Assembly (NCBI RefSeq): GCF_963676685.1
Contig: NC_092346.1
Span: 72,989,821 to 73,053,820, forward strand
Reading direction: 5' to 3'
Origin: Mytilus edulis
Taxonomy: Eukaryota > Mollusca > Bivalvia > Mytilida > Mytilidae
Length of the DNA stretch: 64,000 nt
In this document: positions 13,201 through 25,200 of the stretch, in pieces
How positions within the stretch are numbered: position 1 is the stretch's first letter
Layout of the letters: every line of letters starts with the position of its first letter
The notes under the pieces: model-generated
The model's input: only the letters and a program-made list of their open reading frames with translations
Databases searched by the model: none
Told to the model about the DNA's origin: nothing
Program-made: the position numbers and the translations under genes

Positions 13201-16200
13201 TTATGAGTTGCTAATTGTCTTTTGTTCATTTAACATTATATCACAGGTAATTCCTCCATGGCTAAAATCTGAATGTAAAAAATCTGTGTCATATACAGTC
13301 TCTTCTGGTGTGTTTGTATGTTGGTAACTGGTTGTCATAGTAACTGGTATTTGTGGAAGGGGAACAACTAAAACATTAGCAGCACATGATGTTTCCTGAT
13401 GTACTCTTGTCTCCTTGGTAACTAAATCTGGAAAAAAGTATAGTCACTTTATTCAAAGAGCAGGACAACTGTATATATAAAACTGCATAGATTAGTATGT
13501 TCTTTGCATTACATAAAGCAATTATTCACCTTTATATGAATCATTATGTCAAAGCATATCAATTATTTATGTCTGTTTGTTTTGTTCAAACATTGTTGTC
13601 AATATAATGGAATTTGATGCGACTGTAGTACAAGTGACAGGTTTAGCGCTATAAAACCAGGTTCAATCCACCATTTTCTACATATAAGAAAATGCCTGTA
13701 TCAAGTCAGGAAAATGATAGTTGTTATCCATTCGTTTGATGTGTTTGAGCTTTTGATTTTACCATTTGATTAGGGACTTTCTGTTTTGAAATTTCCTCGG
13801 AGTTTAGTATTTTTTTTATTTTACTTTTTATACATTAATATCAGCTATGGTAACTACATGTATTTGCAAAGAGGGCTGAAAAGCAGAATTGCTCATGAAA
13901 TTTTCTACTTCAAAAAGTCTTAATTAGTTCAAAAGTTTCCAAACTGGAACAAACATCCGATGTAACCTATAACTAATCATAAAGAACTTCTAGTTTGTAT
14001 TCAATAACGTATCAATATTTAAATGAATATTTTTTCATTAGACATTCATATCCTAAAACCTTATCACAAAAAATAACAGAAATCTACATAATCACAAATC
14101 CTTTAAAAATGCATCTGTTCAAAAACAAGAATACATTGTATATGTCCATAGGACGCCATGCCCTGTTGATATTATCACATTTTAATGTTCAGTGATATAA
14201 CAATCTGGGTAAACCTTAATTTGGTATATATTTTTAAAAGTTCACATTATAATGAGCATGTTTATTAAATTTTAAGTTGATGTGAGCACACCTACACGGT
14301 CAACTAATTCAAATTGAAAATTTAACCTGATGCTGACATAAAACAGAGAAAGAGTGACTAATAGAGGTAGACACAGACAAGAAAACACAATCCCAACTTA
14401 CTTCCCCTTATATCCTTGACTGGGGATACAAATACTAAACAATAACAAAGATCTGCCATGAAAAGTTGACACAACTTTTATCTCAAAGATTATCAAATTT
14501 GCAGCCTTCTGACTGACAGACGAATTTATATAACTTTAATTATACTTATTACGCTGTTGGGGTTTTGCTCAGTGTTCAAGGCCATTAGGTGACCTATAGT
14601 TGTATTTTGCTAAAATTTTAGTTCTTTAAAAGTGTTTAAAAATATACATTTAGCTATTTCTCTTCAATTTTTAAATTCTTTTTTATACTATATTATCTTT
14701 ATGAAGAAGAGGTAAAAAGAAAACAGAAAAAAAATTCCTTTGTACCAAAAAATTATTAAATATTTCATTAAGAGTCAAATGATTTCTTTCTTACCTTCAA
14801 CAACTAACATTTCATTAGATATATTAGTTGTTTGTTCTGTGGTAACGGTTATCACTTGGTCTGTAATACTGTCTGGAAAGACTACCTGATAATCTGTAAC
14901 ACAAATACAATTAGTCAGTCAAGAAGTTTGTTTCAATGTCAAGAAATATAAATAGCATCAAATGTGAACTCATATCTGTACTGAACACCTTTTCAGATTT
15001 ATATAATGGTAGTCAAATACAAGTTTTAAACTGATTGTCTGTTTTATTAAAATGTGATAGATATATTTTAAACAAGAATAGGTCCATAGTTAAGGGATGC
15101 CACCTTGCACTATCCTTTTCTATGTTCAGTGGTCCATGAAATAGGGGTCAAAACTCTTAATTTGGCATTAAATTAAAGATCATTTCATAGGGATAATGTG
15201 TACTAAGTATCAAGTTTATTGGACTTCAACTTCAGCAAAAACTATAACCTGAAGAGGGACAGAGAGATGGAGGAACTAAGGGATGTATTGACCAAACATT
15301 ATAATGCCCCTAGGTGGAACAAAAAAGTTACAAACTATTGAAAATCATAAAAATAAAAGTAAAGACAAAAATGCACTTTAATCATAATGAATAAAACCAA
15401 CAAAATCACATATCATAAATCTTGTCATTAGTTCCATAAGAACTCTGTTTATGATTAAATCTGGGACACTTTTACTATGAAGTTATGTAAAAAAAAATAT
15501 ATCATAGAATGGAAAATTGATTAGCACTACAATTATTTTCAAAGGTTATGACATAGGGCTGTGCAGCATATTTTCAACATTTATATGCCACCAGCTCTTA
15601 AGGTTTTAAACTTATACTCTAATTGAGTGGGTCTTCCTCTTCATTCAATTTCACTGCTATCCATGTGTTTATACTGGTATCATTCACAAGTTATGTCTCT
15701 ATGAAATGAAACATAGAGATAATATCTGGGAATTAATACGCAAACTAAAATATCTATGAATATTCTTTTCCCCCCAAAAGATGTACGGTTTGTGTAAAAG
15801 CTGTATTTACAAATTGCAACCTTTAGGAACCAACAGCAGTAATACATTTTTGTACATCCAACACCATAACAGTCATCTGGCATAGCATTTTCAACCATAG
15901 TCTCATTAATGTACATTATTATTAATCTCCAAAACTCTTAAACATTAAGTCACTGAAGAGTGTATGTCAGTTATATTGATAAAGTTCTGCTTTAGAACAG
16001 ATGTGTGTTTTTCTGTTTTTTAATAATCTGGTATTGAGGACAAATATTTGAAGTTACTTCTTAATTTGTTGCTTGATATATTAAAAGACACTTTTTAAAT
16101 GCATCTTGACATGTTTTACTCGTTAAGTCCACGAGGGTATCACCAGCCCAGTAGTCAGCACTTCGGTGTTGACATGAATATCAATTATATGGTCATTTTT

Positions 16201-19200
16201 ATAAATTTCCTGTTTACAAAATTACAAATTTTTCGAAATACTGGGGATTTTCTTATCCGAAACATAAATTACCTGAGCTGTATTTGACAAAACTTTTTGA
16301 AATTTTTGGTCCTCAATGCTCTTCAACTTTGTACTTTTATTCTTAGTGTCACTGATGAGTCTTATATAAATTTTTTTAGATGAAACGCATGTTATATTAC
16401 CCTTTAAGCCTGGTTCCTTTGATAACTATTTACTATAGTAGGGTTGCTGTGTCAGTGATTTCTTTCCTTCTTATATATATAAAATATGTTGATTGTTTTG
16501 TTGTGAAGATGTGGTGTTGTTGTTGTAGGCCAGTGCTTAAATTTAAGGAATCTTATCAACATTTAACTCCTTTAATTTTTGTATTATGTTAAGTGGTAGT
16601 TTCCATTAAGAAGACAAAACAGTTTTACTTATAAATAAATTTATTTATTCAAATGTCACATTAATATATATATAATTACCAAATTCACAACAATCACATC
16701 ATTAGATCAAGCACTTAAGTTTAAAAAATCAAAAAGATAAAATGGAAATCAAGCACTAAATTTACAACTATGAAAAGTCTATCTGTGGTAAAAACTAAGA
16801 AATTCTTCATGAGCTGATTCCATCAAAAGTGGTAGTCTCTTTGGTATAAGTTGTCGTAGATCTTTGGGAACCTTCTGATTCAACTTGATGCGAAGGTCTT
16901 TTGGTCTAGTCTGTTTCTTCTTGTTCAAGAATGTACGCAAATCTTGTACAGATTTGGAACTGTGTCTAGTTGATCTCTTCTTGATGTTTCTTCTGCATGA
17001 TCTACTGGATCTAGATGAGTAGTTGTCTTGTTGTTGTAGTTGTTCTGCTTGTCTTTGACCCAGTCTAGAGAACACGCTGTCACCACTCTGGGTAGCTGGT
17101 GTAAGGGTTGATGTTCCAATCTCTTCCTTGATGTTTGTCTCCTGTTTGATGTTTTGTAGTATTGGCTTTACATCCATGGGTTCTTCTTTAACTGTTACTT
17201 GGTTTAAAGTAGTAGTATTGCTAACTGGTTCCTGTTTGATGTTTGTTGTATAGTCCATTGGCTCCTCTTTTGTTGCTTGTGAAGTAGGATCATTACCAAA
17301 GTGTAAGATAAGGAATTGACCAGTAGGTGCTGTTCTAGTATGGTAGGTGTGTTTTAGTCCCTCTGGTAGTGAGGTCAGGTAGTCCTGGACAGAAGCTTGT
17401 ACTGACTGGTAGTGTGACATCTTGATAGGAGCGCTGTTAGAAACTGTTTGATGCTTTTCCAGAAGAACATGGAGTTTTTATCATCAAGTGTTGTAAAAAC
17501 GCTCAATATGATTGGATAATAAAATGAACATTGTTCATTTTAATTCATTAACATTAATGTTAAAAAACCTTGATTGTCTTACAAATAAACACTGTTGACA
17601 TTCAGAAACTTAATAAGCTTGGATTCTCTATAAAAATTATTTATTGATTACACAGATCATAAGCTGTGATTATTTCAAAACACACTAATTACTGGTAATT
17701 AATTTTATCATTTTATAGTCATTACCAAAATGACTTTCAATGTGCTTAAATAAAATCATAAACATATTGAGCTTATTATGAATTAAATAATTTGAAATTT
17801 ATATTAAGGAGGCTCGAGGGTATAAAAATTTCAGAAAAAAAATAAACTTTTCTTTTTTCATTACAAATTTAATTTATCACTTTATTAGTTGTTACTTTAT
17901 CATATGGTTTCGAAAATCATTCAGAAAAATCATTCATTTTGGCCCCAGATGACTTTTAAAATCTATATATCATTGAAAAAGCTCCAAATTATCTCCCTTT
18001 GGTGCAAAAATTACATATTTTGGCAATAAAATTGAAATATCTTTTTTAACTCACTTTCATTTTCTATGTTCAGTGGACTGTGAAAATAGGGGGGGGGGAT
18101 AGATATATTTTAAACAAGAATAGGTCCATAGTTAAGGGATGCCACATTGCACTATCCTTTCTATGTTCAGTGGTCCATGAAATAGGGGTCAAAACTCTAA
18201 TTTGGCATTAAAATTAATGATTATATCATAGGAAACATGTGTACTAAGTTTCAAGTTGATTGGACTTCAACTTCATCAAAAACTACCTTGACCAAAAACT
18301 TTAACATGAAGCAGGACAAACGTACCGACGAATGAACAAACAGACGCACAGACCAGAAAACATAATGCCCATAAATGGGGCATAAAAATTGTTTATACCT
18401 GCAAGCCCCCTTAAGTGGAATTTTTTTTTATTGGTATTTTAAAAAGAACAAATTTTCAAAATCAACCATTAAAACTATATTTATCAGTCTAAACTACAGG
18501 CATTCTTATGTTTGTAGCAATACAGATAGTGTTTTATCATGTTTATGAACACACATGTCCTGTGTTTGGATAAGAAATACCAAAAGTCAAAATTTTGAAC
18601 CATGACAATTTTTTTGATTTATGATTTTGAAACACATAATTTTGTTAAACGATTCTTGCAGTTATGAACTAAAATGAATAAATCTTAGGAATTGCAACTG
18701 ATTTTGTAAGTTTTCAATATTAGTTTTGTAAGGATGTAACTTTTGCATTTCTCTGTTTTTAAGCATCATCCTTATATTGTTGATATATCAAGTCAATACA
18801 CTATTATTGTCTGTGACCATGATGAACACAAATGTTAATTTGTAAAGTAAATCATCTTTACAAATCTTTTTTTTTTAATCAAAACATTTACATGTAAGGT
18901 ACATTTTTTTTTATAACTTTGCCCCAAAAACTTTGACTTAGAGTATCAAGTTCTTATGGTTGTAGGATATTACCCCCACCCCTCCCCAGCAGATAAAACA
19001 CTTGCAGAATTAAGTTACGAAGTAGATAATTAACATCACTAACTACTATCTCTGCAACTGATGCAAATTTTAACAATTATTGTCTCTTTAGTGATGCTCT
19101 AGAGCAAACTATTAGTATTATTACAAATATTTAATTCCTCAAGAAACAATGATTTCAACTACACAAAAGTAAAAAAAAAATAATTGTATCACTTGTGCTT

Positions 19201-22200
19201 TATGAACTATATTATTTCATATAATTGTAAGTTTCTTTATTTGGCATGAGTATGGATAAAACTGAATTGATGTCTGGATTACTTGTCAAAAAATACAATT
19301 TATAATTATTTGGTATCATCCTTCAATCTATGAACCTTCTGACAATCTATGCAATTTAACAATGCTGCCAAATTTTATTTTATTTTTTTAACACAGTTAC
19401 TATTTTGATCTCTGGTAATTGTGGTTACAAAATGCTTAATAGGCTAACAAATTGAGACTTCTGACATCTTTAAGTAGACATGTTTTGGTGTAAGAAATTG
19501 CCAGAATAATTTGAGCCATGTAAAATTCATAGCTGTTTCTGCAAAAAAAGGTAAAAAGACAGGTATTGCTGGAAGTTAAAATAGACATGATTGGGCAATA
19601 AGTGAGTTTAAGGACATGTTTGAGCAAAGGGAACATGTTTGAAGAGATGGACACATTTGAGAGTGTTACATATATACCCAACAAACCTAAACTATTTTCG
19701 GCAAGATCTTCTTCCATCATCACAACATTAAAATCAGTTTCTTTATTTACACCAGAATCATTGATGTTGGATGAATGTTTCTTCATATGTACTCTCATAC
19801 TTCCACTTTGTGTAAAACTCCTATTGCAAAATTTGCACCTGAAAGGTTTTTCACCTGCAAAGAAAATATTTTGTATTTCAAACCTTAAATCTTAAAACAA
19901 AATAAAAAAACACAACTAAACAAATAAACTAAACATCAAATTTATTTCCGTCACTGTGGTATTTTTTCTTTAACATGCATAATAGTCAACTGTAAATATA
20001 CCAGACCCTGAATATGCTGAATCTAAAATAAGAAGAAAAAAAAAATTATTTCTAGGAAAATCATACTTGGGTGTTCTTGAAGCAAGGAACCCCTAAGATG
20101 ACAGTGATAAATTGTTCAAGTAATTTCAGGGTACATCTTTCTTTAAAGTTTACAGACTAACAAGTAAGAATGACTTGTTGAAGATGTTAAGACACCTAAT
20201 TCTGATAGCATAACTTACATTAGCCAAACAGGTCACATGACTGTCATGAGTTTCTAAAACAATGACTGTTAATCTATTCTAATGTTTTTCTCATATATAT
20301 GTTGTGTACAAGATGTAAGTTTGTACAAATTATAATTTGTACAGGGTTTTTGTACAAGTTATAAGTTTTTTGACACATTCCTTCTTGCAACAGGTGATAC
20401 AGGTGTATCTTATAAAATGTACCAGTGGAATGTTTTAAATTCAAAATATTATACTTCAACCTAACATTTAGTGCTATTCTCCTTGTCTTCAAACTGGAAA
20501 TGAGGATACCTGAATGGTTTAAATTCTAATTTTATTTTTTTCCTTATACCATATTCATCTCCATACACAATCTCTGTGTGGTCTTATAATGTTTTTGTAT
20601 CAATGCTCAGTATTAGACTGTATCATGAAGTTGTGAAAATATGACAGAAATATGTGAAGCAAAAGGCTGTGTGCTTGCATCATCCATTTGTGTTCAGCAG
20701 GTCATAAAACACTGATAACTTGTACAAAAAATCTGTACAAATTATAATTTGTACATCATTACAACTTGTACACAACATATATAAGAGCATATTTCTTTAA
20801 AAAAAAACACCTGTTGCATTTCATAAAACTACCTGTATGTACTAATGAATGCTTCTTAAGACTTGAATATTCTGCAAACCTCAGGTCACACTTTGGATCT
20901 GGACATCCATATGGTTTATCTCCTAAAATGAAAACAATTTTAATCTCTATTTTATTTCAGGGAAAAAATTAAATCTTTGAAAGGAATGTCAAATAAATTT
21001 ACTACTGAATCAATGTTTATTTTGGCTTTTTGGAGACAAAAATGGTTATGAGGATTTTTAAACCTAAGGGTTGCAGATTTTGTTAAAACAAGAATGTGTC
21101 CATAGTACATGGATGCCTCACTCACACTTTCTTTACAGTGGACTCTGCAATTGGGGTAAAAACTCTAATGTAGCATTAAAATTAGAAAGATCATATCATA
21201 GGGAACATGTGTACTAAGTATCAAGTTGATTGGACTTCAACTTCACCAAAAACTATCTTGGCTAAAAACTTTAACCTGAAGCAGGACAGACAGATGAAGA
21301 GACGGACGAACGGACGAACGCATAAACCGAAAATCATAATGTCCCTAACAAATCTTAAGATAAAGATAATCTGGAGAGAGATTTAACTCTCACAAAAACA
21401 GTGCATGCAATGAAAAAGGGGTTTATTTGAAAGAGGTTAAAACAAGAATGTGTCCATAGTACACGAATGCCCCACTCGCACTATCATTTTCTATGTTCAG
21501 TGGACCGTGAAATTAGGGTTAAAACTTTAATTTGGAACTAAAATTAGAAAGATCATATCATAGGGAAAAATATAAAACAACACGTTTAATAATTTATTGC
21601 GTCCGAAGCGCTTTTCTGGATTTACCTTCATCAGGAACGCTCAAAGCCAAACATTTGAAATCCGAAGATGTATAAGTACCGAAAATCGTTGAAGAGCTAT
21701 ATGTTAAAAATACCTAAAATAAATAGCCAAATTCATCTAAAGCCAACTTTGCCTGAGGGAGTTGAAACCTTAGTTTCATAATAATTTCAAAATTTATAAA
21801 CGGACAATTTTAGTAAAGTTTGTTTAATCATGTCAGTACCGAAGCACTGACTACTGAGCTGATGATACCCTCGGGGACTGATAGTCCACCAGCAGAGGTA
21901 TCGACCCAGTGATGTAAAAATATAAAACAACACGTTTAATAATTTATTGCGTCCGAAGCGCTTTTCTGGATTTACCTTCATCAGGTACGCTCAAAGCCAA
22001 ACATTTGAAATCCGAAGATGTATAAGTACCGAAAATCGTTGAAGAGCTATATGTTAAAAATACCTAAAATAAATAGCCAAATTCATCTAAAGCCAACTTT
22101 GCCAGAGGGAGTTGAAACCTTAGTTTCATAATAATTTCAAAATTTATAAACGGACAATTTTAGTAAAGTTTGTTTAATCATGTCAGTACCGAAGCACTGA

Positions 22201-25200
22201 CTACTGAGCTGATGATACCCTCGGGGACTGATAGTCCACCAGCAGAGGTATCGACCCAGTGATGTAAAAATATAAAACAACACGTTTAATAATTTATTGC
22301 ATCCAAAGCGCTTTTCTGGATTTACCTTCATCAGGAACGCTCAAAGCCAAACATTTGAAATCCGAAGATGTATAAGTACTGAAAATCGTTGAAGAGCTAT
22401 ATGTTAAAAATATCTAAAATAAATAGCCAAATTCATCTAAAGCCAACTTTGCCTGAGGGAGTTGAAACCTTAGTTTCATAATAATTTCAAAATTTATAAA
22501 CGGACAATTTTAGTAAAGTTTGTTTAATCATGTCAGTACCGAAGCACTGACTACTGAGCTGATGATACCCTCGGGGACTGATAGTCCACCAGCAGAGGTA
22601 TCGACCCAGTGATGTAAAAATATAAAACAACACGTTTAATAATTTATTGCGTCCGAAGCGCTTTTCTGGATTTACCTTCGAACATGTGTACTAAGTTTCA
22701 AGTTGATGTAACTTTAACTTCATCAAAAACTACCTTGACCAAAAATTTTAACATGAACTTCGCACTATCATTTTCCATGTTCAGTGGACCATGAAATTGG
22801 AATCAAAACTATAATTTGGCATTAAAATTAGAAAGATCATATCATGGGGAACAAGTGTACTAAGTTTCAAGTTGATTGGACTTCAACTTCTTCAAAAACT
22901 ACCTTGACCAAAAACTTTAACCTGAAGCGGACGTACCAACGGAGGCACAGACGGACAGACGGATGAACGGAGGCACAGACCAGAAAACATAATGCCCCTC
23001 TACTATCGTAGGTGGGGCATAAAAAATCCTACAACAGAGAGACAAGAATTGATTATGTTTTCTAGGCCTGACAGTCAGGCTTATTTGTTCAAATTTACAA
23101 AACTGTCAAATTCAATCCTGAAGTCACACTAAAAACAAACTTGTGTAAAAGGTTTTACTGCAAGTGATATATTGAATTTATTACTGATACATGTTTTAGC
23201 AAAAGCGTTTCATACTTTGTGGTTTAAACAACAGTTTAAAAATGTGAAATAAGTTTGTGTTTTATAATTTCAATCTTATAACCCAAAAGGCATGGCAATC
23301 AGAATTCAGTTACTGATAACCAAAGATTGCAATAATTTCTGACAAAAAAGCATAGAAAATGTCCGATCTTAATAAAATTCAATATATATCTAATTTGCCC
23401 AAAGTTTAGAAATTCATTTCAATCATTTGTGTTTTGAATGAGTCAAAATCGAAAAACATGGTGTATCAATATAAAATGAAAGCAAAATGTGTCCATGTGC
23501 TACAGATGCTGTAACACCAAAACCATGAATGTGACACCTTCTTAATTCAAAAATGATCTCTTTTTGATGGTAATAAGCATTGCATATAAGTTTCATAATA
23601 TTTGGTTGAGGCAAAGTAAAATTAAGAGTGAAAATGTCTAATTTGCAAATTTCTTATATTTAGAAAGGGACATAACTAGAGAACTGTAAAAGTGACACCA
23701 CCCAAATTCAATCATGATTTGTTTTTTGGTAATAAGGATTGTGTATAGGTTTCAGAACATTTGGTTATGGCAAAGTAAGGTACAAAAAACAGCAATTTAA
23801 GAGATTTTTCCATAGTTAAAGGGACATAACTCAAGAAAGATGAAAGTTACACCACCCAAAAAATAGGTGGTAATAAGCATTGTGTATAAGTTTGTGTAAA
23901 TAATTTACAACTCCAATTAATTTAGAAACATCCTTAGACAGATGGATGGAAAATCCTATATCATTATATCATTATACATTCTATAAATGGTAAAAAAAAA
24001 TAATAATAGAAAGTTATTACTGAAAGTTTGTTTTATCTCTATATTTCCATACATGCAATTTGAATTTCACAGCCTTAGCATAAATGATTTTTTTTTTCTA
24101 GATTAAAATTCAATTTGAAAAGTTAGTTACCTGTGTGTGTACGTATATGATTTCTTAGATTCCCTGCAGTAGTAAATGCTTTCCTGCAATGGTCACATTG
24201 AAAAGGTTTTTCACCTGTATGTGTACGAGAATGCACTTTTAGTTGCTGAGCTGTAACAAAGGATTTATCACAACCATCTCTTGGGCACTTAAAGTTTCTG
24301 GTTTTTCTGAAAATTAAAATTGATATATTCAAATGTGTCTGCAAGATAAAATGTTACAATGAAAACAGACAATTAGTGTTTTATTTCTTACAATCATGAA
24401 TCCAAGTAAAAAAGTGGGAAAGTGAAAAATTTATAAAAATATAATCATTGATAACTGATGTCTTGTGAAACCTGCAATACAATGAAAGACATGAACATAT
24501 AAACTAGAGGCTCTAAAGAGCCTGTGTCGCTCACCTTGGTCTATGTGAATATTAAACCAAGGACGCAGATGGATTCATGACAAAATTGTGTTTTGGTGAT
24601 GGTGATGTGTTTGTACATCTTACTTTACTGAACATTCTTGCTGCTTACAATTATCTCTATCTATAATGAACTTGGCCCAGTAGTTTCCGAGGAGAAAATT
24701 TTTGTAAAAGATTACTAAGATTTACGAAAAATGGTTAAAAATTGACTATAAAGAGCAATAACTCCTAAAGGGGTCAACTGACCATTTTGGTCATGTTGAC
24801 TTATTTGTAGATATTACTTTGCCGACATTTATTGCTTTTTACAGTTTATCTCTATCTATAACAATATTCAAGATAATAACAAAAAACAGCAAAATTTCCT
24901 TAAAATTACCAATTCAGGGGCAGCAACCTAACAACGGGTTGTCGGATTCATCTGAAAATTTCAGCGCAGATAGATCTTGACCTGATAAACAATTTTACTT
25001 CATGTCAGATTTACTTTAAATGCTTTGGTTTTTGAGTTTTAAGCAAAAAACTGCATTTTACCTATGTGTTCTATTTTTAGCCAAGGCGGCCATCTTGGTT
25101 GGTTGGCCGGGTCACGCCACACATTTTGTAAACAAGATACCCCAATGATGATTGTGGCCAAGTTTGGTTTAATTTGGCCCAGTAGTTTCAGAAAAGAAGA

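Noticed and set aside
13650-13680. tRNA gene
   Set aside because: A B-box-like GGTTCAATCC is present, but no cloverleaf can be drawn; it belongs to a SINE.
21787-22331. Two identical 64-residue minus-strand frames
   Set aside because: They lie in consecutive 350-bp satellite units and have no protein-family resemblance.
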